This document shows positions 40,845 to 52,573 of a DNA stretch of 64,000 bases, one piece after another (position 1 is the first letter of the stretch; each line of letters begins with the position of its first letter). The stretch covers positions 74,982,466 through 75,046,465 of the forward strand of contig CM039463.1 of assembly GCA_022414725.1 (NCBI GenBank). Reading direction: 5' to 3'. The notes beneath the pieces are model-generated. The model ran no database searches. It saw nothing but the letters and a program-made list of their open reading frames with translations, and was not told the origin of the DNA. Origin of the DNA: Microglena sp. YARC. Taxonomy: Eukaryota > Chlorophyta > Chlorophyceae > Chlamydomonadales > Chlamydomonadaceae. Made by a program: the position numbers and the translations under genes.

Positions 40845-41100
40845 TGGCCACGTGATAGCGGTTGGCTTTGAGTCACTCCAGGGGTATTGCTTCCAGGGGT
40901 ACGAAAACTGTCACGGATAGTAAGCGTCCATAGAGAAAGGGACGATCACGTGATTTTTGCTCTTGGTCTCAAGTGTCTGCAAGGGTATCGTTTGCAGGGG
41001 GACACAAATTGTCACGGGTAGTAAGCGCAACGTGTTGGGAAGATCACGTGATATGCGCTTGGTCTCGAGTGACTCCAAGTGTAAGGAGAGGTGCAGGGAG
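40845..41100. repeat. Tandem repeat of about 110-115 bp in the 5' leader of element B
   Basis: About three units with (G/A)TCACGTGAT, GCTTTGGTCTC(A/G)AGTG, AGGGGTACGAAAACTGTCAC and GGGTAGTAAGCG. Each has an ACGTG E-box-like core. It lies between the primer-binding site and gag. Confidence 0.7.
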
Positions 41101-41141
41101 GCCTCGCAGGCGTGTGGATCGGACCAGACTACCGAACCAAG

Positions 41142-42110
41142 TGTAACACTGATGATTTGGTTGCTATGGTGCGCGCTTTAGAGTAACCTACAATACAACA
41201 GTAACACACTGACTGATAAGCAGACGAGTATGGTATTGCTACACTCTGACTAACACAGGTGTACTTCTCTTACTTTCTACACGAGTGAACCAGACTGGTC
41301 TGCGACACTGGTGACTAATCCCACGTAGGTAGGAAAGATAGACACGGGGCTTAGATCCGTACTTCTCAAGGGGGAGGGTGGGCCCCGGGGAGGGTGCCGT
41401 ACGTCGACGAGTAACACGGAATCCGTGCCTGCGGCAGGAAAGACAGCCGAGCGCTATTACTTGCTCGTACTGCTTAGGGGGACTTTACTAATTCCGTCTA
41501 TGACAGGACAGAGAGAAACGGCGCTAATACTCGTAACTTTCCAGGGGGAATTAATCTAATTCCGAGCCTAAGTGCGGGGATCAGGAAATAGCCCACTAAG
41601 GAACGTACTTCGCAGAGTGTCTAGGATATCTAGGGTAACCAGGGGCTTGGGGGCCGGGACAAGGATATGTCGCTGTTGCCGGGCTGGGGTCTTTCAGGGT
41701 CTTGGCAAGTCAGGGTCTTGGGTCGCGACAGGGTTATGTCCGACAGGGCGATGCGGGACTCAAGGGCAAACTCACGTAGAGGGAGACGGGGACAGGGACT
41801 TGGCACAGGGGATGACTTCAGGTTGACTCAGCGTTACAAAGCGTGAATCAAGACATAAGTAAAAAACAGAGTTGCGGGTTATCAATTTATAGGCCTCAGC
41901 AGGGCGGCGAAACTAGGTTACATAAAACATGGCTTGGCTCTTCAATTGGCGGCGAAACTAGATCTCAGATCGGGACCTTGGACGGAACCCTACAAATGCG
42001 ACGGAACCTTCGACAAGTCCGCGCCCTAATTACTACTCGAATCTCTCATATCTGACTGTACTGCGCTACGTGCGCGTATCTTTGTGTCACACCCGAATCG
42101 TTGTGTAACA
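41142..42110 (-). repeat. 5' LTR of element B
   Basis: 969 bp, nearly identical to 37292-38257, followed by the CTACA target duplication. Confidence 0.92.
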
Positions 42111-42189
42111 CTACACCTGGGCATCGGGTGCCACGATTTTTAATGTTTGAACAGTTCGAGGGCATCGCGCGCTTTCACCAGAATTTTGC

Positions 42190-42560
42190 GCGCCAGAGTG
42201 CACTGTTGGACTGTGCGCGGAATTATGATCTTGTCTCGTGAATTGTCCAGCTTGCATGCTTGCTTGCTTTGCTTTCAATTTAGCTGTCGTCGTTTGAGCA
42301 TCCACCAGCCCAGGCCTTGACCGGAATCCGTGCGCTAGAGTGCACTGTTGGACTGCGCGCGAAATTATGATCTTGTCTCGTCAATTGTCTAGCTTGATTG
42401 CTTGCTTTGTTTGCAATCTAGCTGTCGTCGTTTGGGCATCCACCAGCCCAGGCCTTGACCGATTATGTGCGCCAGAGTGCACTGATGATCTTGTCTCGAG
42501 AATAGTCTAGCTTGCTTGTTTTGCTGGCTCGATGGCTATCTCTTTAGCTGTCGACGCATA
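42190..42560. repeat. Tandem repeat of about 140 bp, three units
   Basis: GCGC(C/T)AGAGTGCACTG, GATCTTGTCTCG(T/A)(G/C)AAT, AGCTTGCTTGCTTTG, TAGCTGTCGTCGTTT and CATCCACCAGCCCAGGCCTT recur, the third unit being shorter. 42560-42780 shows no gene. Confidence 0.85.
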
Positions 42561-42779
42561 AGCAACCTCCTGATATCATCCCAGCCACCAAGCCACCAAC
42601 GCCTCCCTCCCCTCCTCAGCCACCCCCTCTCAAAGGGAACCTCTATATACATCATTAATGTCTACCAAGCAGTTGTTTGTTGCCGAACATGGAAGCAAAA
42701 ATGAGGTACCTGAAACTTCTTTTATGTTGCCTGCCCGATACTGGCATCGGGCAAGCCAAAAAAGGACGCCCGATATGTA

Positions 42780-42950
42780 ATGTTTCCACCTTGTAAAAAG
42801 CTTCACCTGGGCATCGGCTGCCACGATTTTTAATGTTTCCACCTTCCCAAACCCTACACCTGGGCATCAGCTGCCACGATTTTTAATGTTTCCCCATTCC
42901 CAAACTCTACACCTGGGCATCGGTGCCACGATTTTTAATGTTTATGCCCA
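42780..42950. repeat. 53-bp tandem repeat, part B (three units)
   Basis: TGTTTCCACCTTCCCAAAC, CTACACCTGGGCATC and TGCCACGATTTTTAA recur. The array begins immediately after the stop of the minus-strand frame ending at 42942. Confidence 0.85.
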
Positions 42951-43336
42951 AATCCTTATGCATATCCCTGCGAAGAAGGTAGGATTGCCAAGAGAGCCAC
43001 GATAAATAGCTTTGTAAGTCTTGAGGATGGCGTAGTTGTGGCGTGCCAATATAAAAGGACTGGAAGGTTGGGGTGGGAGCAAGAGCCAAAGAGATGGCGG
43101 GGATTTCGTGAGTGTTGCAAAACCTGTGGGAAAGGGCAAGAGCCGTCTATTATATGATGGGCGGGTGGCAAGCGGCGTACGGTTTAGGGGAGTTGCGGTT
43201 ACGGGAAACATAAAGCTGTCCAGAACTGATTAAAACGCAGTTTAAGGATGTTGCGATGAGGGGGGAAGTGCATGAGTTCCACACGTGGGAGCTAGGGTCG
43301 GGGAGGATGCGGGCTTAGGGGGTGAGGGGGCGGGGT
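42942..43336 (-). pseudogene. Fragment of a retroelement-like frame interrupted by LTR element C
   Basis: The frame 43211-42942 ends ...YAILKTYKAIYRGSLGNPTF then FAGICIRIW and a stop. The Y-x-I-L-K-x2-K-A-x2-R-G-x3-NP-x-F-F pattern resembles a segment upstream of the C-terminal domain in RLE-type elements, but this is a weak, unaided judgement. The same strand continues beyond element C at 48433-48042 with an equally Ser/Pro/Leu-rich frame. Confidence 0.3.
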
Positions 43337-43341
43337 GAGAG

Positions 43342-43557
43342 TTTTGTTGGTTACACAGTGAAGACTGAAGTAGAAGGAAGATACATGCAACGAGTGCGCT
43401 TATATAGAAGACGGGAGTCTGCAGGGAAGATCCTGCAGACCCGTGTAGGCCACAGCTAGCCTGTGGCCTAGCGGCAGGCAACTCGGGACCTGGAGAGGAA
43501 CCAGGTACCGGTATGCATTATGCCGACTCAGTGTCCGACGTATATCGGACAATAACA
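43342..43557 (-). repeat. 3' LTR of element C
   Basis: 216 bp with TATATAGAAGACGGGAGTC, CACAGCTAGCCTGTGG (an inverted repeat) and AGGTACCGGTATGCAT. The copy at 47813-48036 differs mainly by small indels. Confidence 0.88.
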
Positions 43558-46230
43558 TCCCTCCCAACTTGAGGTATTTCTTGAGCTCAAGAATTCCTGA
43601 AGTTAACTGAGGGGCATAAGAAATTAATATAGATATAAAAGAAATACAATGACTAAGAGCTTGGTCTGCTTCGGTCAAGAACTTGGACAATAAGATTATT
43701 CAGGTCAAGGACTAAAGGGAAGGAAGCACTTGGAAAGTCTCGAAGTCAGTAAGTCACTATATGTGGCTGTACATTGGTCAAGGCTTGTCAAGAGATCAGA
43801 TGTAAGGTAATCTGGACTGTGGCAAGGCGGGCTGGTACAGTCAAGGTGGTAATCTTATCTAAGAACTCTAAATCACTGGCCTAGGTTGGTACAGACTTAA
43901 ACTAAAGTAAGTCTATTAAGGGGAAAGAGAATTTATACGGTCATACCTGAGGTCATCTAACTTATTCCCCCTCTAATTGGGAAGTCGAGATCCTGCAAAG
44001 ACTTGTTCAAATCAAGAGTGACATCAGGATAACTAAATCAAAAGACTGGCAGACTAAGTGTGATACATCCCACCTAGAATCATTTGGAATGCATAAGTCA
44101 GCATACTATTCCCCCCATAATTTGGGGGCCTCTAAATGGATCCACAAATTAACGCGATGACATTATGAGAAATAACTTAAGGTAGAACATCCTCCGCTAG
44201 CTCAGAACTATCCGTCCAGATGGCGAAGGATAGATAAAGGTTACTTCCGGTATCATTTATAAGATATAAGAAGGTAGGCTTGACAGTAAATACAACTGTC
44301 TTCCAGAGGGGAGATACATGCTGAGAAGTCAATTGAAAACAGCATGTAACTAGAGGTCCAGGTCGGCAAGAAAACTAGTCATACTGCTGTCGTGTTAGTA
44401 CATGGCAGGACAGAGATTTAGAATTCGCTAGAGTGTTCATTGCTATACAAAAAAAATTGAACAAGCAGGGGCACATTGAAATGCCAGGTGCTGGGAAGTC
44501 ATCCAGGGTCAGTAGCTTGGCTGCCATGTTGCTAGACGTTGACGCCATGTCGCTAGGAGCCGTTGAGAAGGTAAGAGGGCTTGTAGGCCTGCTGGGGAGC
44601 TGCAGGTCATTTGCGTACTTCTAGGGAGCTGCTGGGTAAATCGATCGGACTCTACTAGGGAGGTGCCAGGTGGGTAGGATTTGCTGTGACATTCATATGA
44701 GGTGAGGTGTAACCTATGACTACGGCAGAAAAGACTAGGATGGCTGCAGATCAGGGAAGCTTGCAGATCATGGCGGCTGCAGATCAGGGAAGCTGTTCCT
44801 CATCAGAGTGGCTGCAGATCAGTTCAAAGACAATTATGTGACATGGCAGATGTATTCAGCAAGCGAGGGTATCGCTCACAAGTGCTGGGGATCTGCATGT
44901 GCATGAGGTGTCAATGTGACCATTGTTATGGTGGTCTGCAAAAATAGCGGTACTGAGTGATTTATGCAGATCAGTGTGCAGATCAGATCATAATGCAGAT
45001 CAGCGGCAGATCAGTGTGCGTATCAGATCATAATGCTGATATCAGTGGAGCAAGAGGTTATCAGATCAGTTCACACCCCCCGTTCAGAGTTCAGCAGCTG
45101 TTGACATCCCCTAACAAGGTTATCATTATCCTACTTATGTCCACAAGCGAGGCTAATCGCTCACAAGCTTAGCATTTATCCTATGCCCACCAGGGGTGTG
45201 TGGGCGCCTTGGGTTCCTATGTATGGGAGTGGGCGCAGGGCAGGGAGAAAGTACCATAGGAAGGCAGAGGTGAAAAAGGATGTGGTTTGATGATGACGAG
45301 TTCAGCAGAGCATCAGTGGGAGTGGGAGGCGTTGTGAACATGCTCAGTGGATGTGGACTGTGGATGTGGAATTTGTGTGTGTTGTCGCTGTCACGTGTGC
45401 TAGATTGTACTTGCATAGGTAGTGGCGGTGGACAGTGAGTATGTTTGTGTCTCCAACACGTGTGCCTGGATGTACTTGCATATGCACTAAGGTTCCCCCC
45501 AGTGCAAGTGAGGATCAGCAGAAGCTGCAGGTGAGTGTGCAGATGTGTGTGCAGGTGCATGTGTAATGCCCGGTGTCCAGGGTTGGAGTGGTGGTGAGTT
45601 GTGGAAACCAGCTGCAATGCAGAACTCCGTCCATGTGGATGGTAGATCCTTGGTACTAGTGACCAGTCTAAGGGTATTTGCTGGGAAACCTGGTGGTGGT
45701 TGTAAGCAGATAAGTTGGAGAGGTTGGTTTGATTCACTATCTGGGTCTGCATCTGCATCTGCTGGGACTAATCCAGATCTGGTCTATCAATCAGGTTCCC
45801 CCCATGCAAGTGAGGATCATGGAGGGAACTGCACCCATCAGGAGCTGCTGTGTGTGTGGGGGGGCAGAGTGGACAGATGTGTCCTCGACAGGGACACAGA
45901 GTGTGCAGCATGTGATGTTGTGTAGTGTGGAACATGGTTGTCGACAGATAAGGATGGCATTGCATCAGCAGGTGAGGGTGCATTGGTACATGGTCTGCCT
46001 CATGCACGCGAATAGAAAGATCAGTAGGTACGGTATGCCCCAGTGGGTCCAGAGTGTGGAGGTGGGGAAAATTGTCTTACCCATTTATCATGGAGTTGGC
46101 TGCATTCTAGCTCTCATATTCCATGTCATAGATCTGACGTTCCAAGTTTTGGATTGTATGGTTTTGTTCTTGGATCTCATGGTTTTGGGCTGGATTGTAT
46201 AGTTCAACTCTGAGATCATGGGTTTTGGGT
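43558..46230. other. Interior of element C, AG- and TG-rich, non-coding
   Basis: Apart from the GCAGATCAG cluster (44740-45060) and a repeated GTTCCCCCCA(T/G)...GCAAGTGAGGATCA pair (about 45490 and 45795), no structure is evident. Short frames here have no recognisable motif. Confidence 0.5.
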
Positions 46231-46234
46231 TTAC

Positions 46235-46450
46235 TTTACGGCAGGGACAGTCCTAGGGGCAGGAACAGTCCTAGGGGCAGGCGGGAACAGTCCTGGGCCT
46301 TCCTAAGGGTAGGGACATTCCTCAGTGGCAGGGACAGTCCCTAGAGGCAGGACAGTCCTAGGGGTAGGAACAGTCCTAGGGCCTTCCTAAAGGGTAGGGA
46401 CAGTCCTAGAGGCAGGGACAGTCCTAGGGCAGAGCAGGGGCAGTCCTAGA
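46235..46450. repeat. CAGTCCTAGGGGCAGG minisatellite (about 20-30-bp units)
   Basis: About ten irregular units of GGGACAGTCCTAGGGGCAGG with an occasional CCTTCCTAAGGGTAGG variant. Confidence 0.85.
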
Positions 46451-46926
46451 CGTGGCACCATATGCTGGCAGGCTGGGGTGTAGGGGCTGTAGCATCACTA
46501 TCATCATGGCTATTTGTAACACAATAATCTGTGGCTGGGGAACTTATTGCCATAAAAGGCTCTCAAAGTACCACATAGTGTGGTTGGACTAGAGATATTC
46601 TTGCTTCTTTAGCATATCGTTTAATAGCCAGGGGACAGATGCTCAATTAATCATTTTCATGGAGCTGGGCGATCTCATGACATAGTAGCCCTAGGCGATT
46701 ACCTAGCCAGGGACCTGTCAGGTGGCAGAAGCTTGTCGTCAATGGAAGATGTCCCAAAGGTCGAAGCCTCTCCATCGACAGATCATGATGCGGCCAAAGA
46801 TTAGACGACGGCTGAAGCGAAGTCCAGCTATAATAGCGTCCGCCAATGATCAGAAGATTCCCCCATTCTGGCTGTAGTGGCTATCACAGCCGGAATGTGA
46901 TGATTGTAAGCAGGTTACGAAGGATA

Positions 46927-46962
<36 letters not shown>

Positions 46963-46973
46963 GGGGGGGGGGG
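46927..46973. repeat. Poly(G) tract, 47 bp with one T
   Basis: Pure G from 46927 to 46961, a T, then G to 46973. Confidence 0.95.
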
Positions 46974-47192
46974 CTGTGGAAGGAGCAGAGGGAGACGTAG
47001 AGCTCGCTTCGAGCAGGGTAGCAAAGGTGGCGAAGGGGAGCTCAGAGCAGGGATGAGGAAGGGGAGAAATGGAGATCTCTAACACGAAGTATGAGAATGG
47101 GAATGACGGGTGGTCTTGGGCAGGAGAAATGGAGAGCTCCGAGCAGCAGTGTAGACAAAGATGTCGGGAGTTGAGCTCAGAGCAGGAATTTT

Positions 47193-47292
<100 letters not shown>

Positions 47293-47812
47293 CTTGCGGA
47301 AGTTTTGTCAGTTTTCTTCAGTCTTGGTCGGTGTGTTCGGAGGCAGGGGAGGGGCGTTGTAGTAGCAAGGGGGGTTAAGGGGTGACGGATTCAGTGAGGA
47401 AGGGGAGGGTGGGTGGGAGTGGGTGGCCTGGCGCGATGGCGTGCATGGCTGAGATATCTCCTCGGCTACAAACAATCTCAAATCTCAATCTCAAGGATTA
47501 TAACGCTGTGTATGATGTAATGAGGTTAGGCAACTCACGTGCAACAAAGATCTACTCAGACTCCTGGACCTGCGTCTACGTTTGTCTTGGACGGATGGTA
47601 GAGACAACGGGAGAGTTGTGTGGGCAGCATAGGGCGAGGCAGCCATAGGTTAGATTTTCTCACGTGAAACACGTAGACAATCCAGGGCCAAAAGCAGTAC
47701 TCAAGCCGTCGAGCTAGGTCTGAGGGAAACTATCACCGTTGTGCAGGCAGAAGATCGTCCTTGCACAGGCGCAAGTGGCGTTTGCTTCGGTTAGCGTTCA
47801 GGGACCATGACC

Positions 47813-48036
47813 TTTTGTTGGTTTACAACAGTGAAGACTGAAGTAGAAGGAGGAATACACGCAACGAGGTGCCGCTTATATAGAAGACGGGAGTCTGCAG
47901 GCAGATCCTGCAGACCCGTGTAGGCCACAGCTAGCCTGTGGCCTAGCGGCAGGCAACTCGGCGACCTGGAGAGACCAGGTACCGGTATGCATGTTTAGCC
48001 TGCGACTCAGTGACCACGTATCATCGGACAATAACA
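47813..48036 (-). repeat. 5' LTR of element C
   Basis: 224 bp, starts CGGACAATAACA on the complement side (TGTTATTGTCCG), followed by the GAGAG target duplication. Confidence 0.88.
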
Positions 48037-48041
48037 GAGAG

Positions 48042-48433
48042 AGGTGTGGGCGGGTGCGAGATGTTTGGGGGGAGGTGGGGGATAGGCGAGCAGGTAGGCG
48101 TGCGAACGAGCGGCAAGGTGCGAAGGCGAGAGTTAAGGTCTGTGCTGAAAAGAGGAGGTGAGAAATGAGGAAACGGAGGTGGTAAGGTCGGCATAGGAAC
48201 GGAGAGAGGGCGTGGCGGGCCAGAGGAGTAGAGCGGTAGAAAGCTAAGGCCAAGCGGGTAGGAGGAAGATGTGATACTGAGGTGAGAGGAAGAGTAGTAA
48301 ACGTACAAAGAAGCGAGGTTATCCAAGTAAAATCGGGCGCCTTGGTCAGAGGCTTCCGTTGCCAAGGATGCCAATGTGTGAGCGAAACTTGGTATAAGGT
48401 CGTGGAAGAAGACGAATGTCGCAGGCGGGCCAA
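48042..48433 (-). pseudogene. Ser/Pro/Leu-rich frame continuing the interrupted sequence
   Basis: Minus-strand frame rich in S, P, L and R, cut by element C at its downstream end. No domain recognised. It may be the upstream continuation of the 43341-42942 fragment. Confidence 0.25.
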
Positions 48434-50100
48434 AAAGTGAAGGTGGCGGATGGAAATGAGGATGCGGAAGGTTTTCGTGAAAAAGAGGGAATGTGGAAGT
48501 AGATGATTTTCGTATAAGAAAAGGTCCTGACCAAAGATTCAGAGTAGAGGCGGATGTGGTATTGTGGTCACGAAAAGGGTGTGGATAGAAGCGTGTTGCA
48601 ACTTGGCGGGCCCCACAGTTTGTAGACGCCAGCGGGTCCGGCCGGTCGTACTCTGGCAGGACGGCTAGGAACGTGGCCTAGGACCCTGGGCTAGACCGTC
48701 GGCTAGGAGGGCTCGAACGGGCTCGAATGGACTCATGAGACTCATCTAGCTTGAAAGCCGTGATCTCACCCAAGTTTCGCGCCGTTGGGCAACCCGTCCT
48801 CAGGTGTTCGATCATTTTACACAAAACTCCAAAGATGACATCTGGAGAAGCCACCATTCGAGTGTAGACAAGGGCCGTTCATTGGCACGCAGTTAAGACC
48901 CAGGGGGCGGTGTTTGGTGGGTGCATGCGGTGGATACTTGTGGGGTGCGCTATGGTTGTGTGAATTTGGCGTCGAGGGTGAAATGAGGTGGGTAGTGTGG
49001 GGCTTGGGTGGAAGTAATGTGTGGGCAGAGGATTTTGTGTGCGAGTTTTGTGTGTGAGTTTGTGTATGGGTGGACACAACACCGTGCTTGTGTGTGTGTG
49101 TTTTGTACAGTTTTTGTTTGAAAAAAATTGAGGAACTCAAGTTTGGGGGCCGCCCTCGGTAGGTGAAAGGTGACTAAGGTACTTGGGCATCTCAAAGGGG
49201 GGGCCAGAACTGATGTTTGACAGCCCCCACACATCCCCTATAACATGTGGGATTCCAGGGATGCCATTGTTGCTCGCATATTATAACATTCCCCCAGAAT
49301 TCATATCTAAGTTGTTTTCAAAAATGGTATTTCACAGGTATTTCCACTATTATATTTGTATGGTGGGGGGGGGTTAAGCACCGGTACGGAACTTGTGGAT
49401 ACTGAAGCGTGTACTGAATGAAAGTACAAGGGATTGGCCGAACATGGGGACGTCAGCGCACCGTCAACAGCGGCAAAAAAACCTATTTGTGGCCTTCAGT
49501 TCCGCGATCAAAATTTATTGAGCCGCATGCGAAACTGTTCAGGTGTTCGCATCGATAGCAGGATGTCATTGCCCAGGAGTAGAAGCTTATACCTCCCATT
49601 CGTAGATTTTGAAGGTGGTGGCCGATCGGAAACCGCAGGAGCAAGCGGACCTTACGTGTCGATTCCGTCAGTGTGGTGAGTTGGAAAGTCGACCACACGC
49701 ACTAAATGAACTCGATCTAAGCTCGCTGAGCAAAAGTTTGGTTATATTTGAAGCCCATGGCTTAAACATCCTAGCCAATAATACTTCATTCAGACAGAAA
49801 TTCATTTCGAGCAGTCAGGCAGTGCGCGGTCAGAAACCTCTGCCTCCCGATACCAGGTTTTCACCTCTTTTTCGTGATTTTGCATGCCGGCCGAGTGGAT
49901 AGACGTAGGGCCTGCGTACCAGGATTACCCGTCTATGGTTACACTGTGTAACCAACCCCAATGGTTAACCCCATTCGACGTTTCTGGCCGAATTTCATCT
50001 TCCATACCGCACATTCTGCCACAACCGTAGGCCTGGCGTTCTCTACCCTCTTGCAGTTTCTTCATGTCTAAGGCTAGCACGGTGTCTGGTCGCGTGAGAT
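48434..50100. other. No recognised gene
   Basis: Mixed sequence. 48900-49110 is TG-rich. A plus-strand frame at 49609-49902 has no recognisable domain. 49890-49945 has a tRNA-like word (GCCGAGTGGATAGACG) but no T arm. Confidence 0.4.
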
Positions 50101-50159
50101 CGCACTAGAGGCCGGGTCCCGGCGTTGGTGATCTGATAACCGGGATGAGACGTTTAAAG

Positions 50160-50850
50160 GCCCCCACCACCCCCCACCCCCACCCCCACTCCCAACCCAC
50201 ACACCCCACCCCATCACCCCACCCAACCCCCACAACCCACACCCACACCCCACACCCCAACCCCCCACACCCCAACCCCACCCCCCACCCCCAAACCCCC
50301 ACCCCCCCACCCACACACACACCCCACACCACACACCCCACACCCCACACACCCACACCACACCACCCCACACCAGCACCACACACCCCACCACCAACAC
50401 CCCACCCACCACACACCACACACCACACACCACCAGCCCACCACACACACCCCCACACCACCCCCGCCCACAACCCACCCCCACCCCACCACACCCACAC
50501 CACACACCCCACCCCCCACCCCACACCACACACCCACACCCACACACCCCACACCCCACCCCACACTCACCACTCCCACCACACCCCACCCCACACCCCC
50601 ACCCCACACCCCCCACACCCACCCCACACCACACCCCACACCCACGCCCACACCTACACCCCCCACACCACACACCACCACACCACACCCCTCGCACCAA
50701 CACCCCACACCACAGCACCCCCACACCACACCCCCACACCACACACCCCACACCACACACACCCCCCCACACCCCCACCCCCAACACCACACACACCCCA
50801 CACCCCACCCCCACCCCACACCCCACCATCACCCTCACCTTTTCCCCCCA
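50160..50850. repeat. CCCCACACC low-complexity tract
   Basis: Almost only C and A on the plus strand for about 690 bp (irregular CCCCACACCAC words). Frames rich in G/W/V/C or P/H/T on either strand are compositional. Confidence 0.95.
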
Positions 50851-50999
50851 TCTCCTTTCCCGAAAGGAAATGTGAGTACCCCGCCCCAACCCAGGGATAC
50901 CCCCCACCCCAGGACACCCACCACCATACATACAGCACTCGCAACAGATCAGGCGCCGCCAGCCAGCAAAGCACAGCAACAGCAGGCCATACAGGCAGA

Positions 51000-51573
51000 C
51001 ATTATGAATTGCGTTGGGGAAATTCCCAGCCGCATCCTGCATGTGGGGTTGCTTTTCCACGTGTGTGCGTTGCCGTGTGTGTGTTTATTGTGTGTAAGTG
51101 TGTGTTGTGTTGGTTGCGTGTGTGGTTATGTGTGTAAGTTGGTGTCGTGTGCGTGTGTGTGTTTATGTGTTAAGTGTGTGTTGTGTTTCTAATTTTGGCC
51201 GCAAGGCCAAACACAGCTCCAGCGGAAGATGAATTCGTTTTGGAATCCCCATCCAAGCATCCCTAGTGGGTTTGGTTCTCTACATGTTGTGCGTGTGTTG
51301 CTGTGTGTGTGTGATGTGGTGGGGCGAGCAGGGCCGGGGGTGTTGAGTGCGTGAGCAAGTGGATGCGTGCATGTGTGTGTGTTTGAATTACTGGTCACAC
51401 GCCACCACAGGCAGACGAATGAATTTGTTGGGAATCCCCAGCCAGCATTCCTCCAGTGGCGTTCGGTTTTACATGTGTTGTGTGTGGGGGGTGCGTTGTG
51501 TGCGTGTGGTGAGCACAGTGTAGCGTGCTTTGCTTTTGAATTCTTGGTCACAGGTCACATCTCCCTGCCCAAC
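51000..51573. repeat. TG-rich tandem repeat of about 190 bp running into the gap
   Basis: Three units contain GAATT(C/T)(G)TT..GGAATCCCCA.CCA and GCATCC/GCATTCC, followed by a TG-rich (GTGTGTG) section. The last unit is cut by the N run. Confidence 0.7.
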
Positions 51574-52573
51574 NNNNNNNNNNNNNNNNNNNNNNNNNNN
51601 NNNNNNNNNNNNNNNNNNNNNNNNNNNNNNNNNNNNNNNNNNNNNNNNNNNNNNNNNNNNNNNNNNNNNNNNNNNNNNNNNNNNNNNNNNNNNNNNNNNN
51701 NNNNNNNNNNNNNNNNNNNNNNNNNNNNNNNNNNNNNNNNNNNNNNNNNNNNNNNNNNNNNNNNNNNNNNNNNNNNNNNNNNNNNNNNNNNNNNNNNNNN
51801 NNNNNNNNNNNNNNNNNNNNNNNNNNNNNNNNNNNNNNNNNNNNNNNNNNNNNNNNNNNNNNNNNNNNNNNNNNNNNNNNNNNNNNNNNNNNNNNNNNNN
51901 NNNNNNNNNNNNNNNNNNNNNNNNNNNNNNNNNNNNNNNNNNNNNNNNNNNNNNNNNNNNNNNNNNNNNNNNNNNNNNNNNNNNNNNNNNNNNNNNNNNN
52001 NNNNNNNNNNNNNNNNNNNNNNNNNNNNNNNNNNNNNNNNNNNNNNNNNNNNNNNNNNNNNNNNNNNNNNNNNNNNNNNNNNNNNNNNNNNNNNNNNNNN
52101 NNNNNNNNNNNNNNNNNNNNNNNNNNNNNNNNNNNNNNNNNNNNNNNNNNNNNNNNNNNNNNNNNNNNNNNNNNNNNNNNNNNNNNNNNNNNNNNNNNNN
52201 NNNNNNNNNNNNNNNNNNNNNNNNNNNNNNNNNNNNNNNNNNNNNNNNNNNNNNNNNNNNNNNNNNNNNNNNNNNNNNNNNNNNNNNNNNNNNNNNNNNN
52301 NNNNNNNNNNNNNNNNNNNNNNNNNNNNNNNNNNNNNNNNNNNNNNNNNNNNNNNNNNNNNNNNNNNNNNNNNNNNNNNNNNNNNNNNNNNNNNNNNNNN
52401 NNNNNNNNNNNNNNNNNNNNNNNNNNNNNNNNNNNNNNNNNNNNNNNNNNNNNNNNNNNNNNNNNNNNNNNNNNNNNNNNNNNNNNNNNNNNNNNNNNNN
52501 NNNNNNNNNNNNNNNNNNNNNNNNNNNNNNNNNNNNNNNNNNNNNNNNNNNNNNNNNNNNNNNNNNNNNNNNN
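51574..52573. other. Assembly gap (1000 N)
   Basis: Exactly 1000 N, the usual placeholder for a gap of unknown size. The two sides have different repeats, so linkage across it depends on scaffolding only. Confidence 0.99.

Larger units (their letters stand above)
37287..42115 (-). mobile_element. LTR retrotransposon B, gag only
   Basis: LTRs at 37292-38257 (966 bp) and 41142-42110 (969 bp) begin TGTAACA and end TGTAACA on the plus strand, and differ by about a dozen substitutions and 1-base indels. A perfect 5-bp target duplication CTACA lies at 37287-37291 and 42111-42115. On the minus strand AGTGGGGGTGAG (complement of 38258-38269) is a polypurine tract next to the left LTR, which is therefore the 3' LTR. 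TGGTTCGGTAGTCTGGTC (complement of 41122-41139) is a candidate primer-binding site 2 bp inside the 5' LTR. Only a gag-like frame (40367-39912) is coding; RT, RNase H and integrase are absent, so the element is non-autonomous. Confidence 0.92.

Noticed and set aside
32815..42950. CRISPR-like array from the 53-bp repeats
   Set aside because: The units are contiguous with no unique spacers and the setting is eukaryotic.
49885..49950. tRNA or SINE head (GCCGAGTGGATAGACG)
   Set aside because: Only the D-arm-like word is present; there is no TTCGA-type T loop and no second copy in the window.
50074..51060. Gly/Val/Cys/Trp-rich and Pro/His/Thr-rich frames on both strands
   Set aside because: They come from a C/A-only low-complexity tract.
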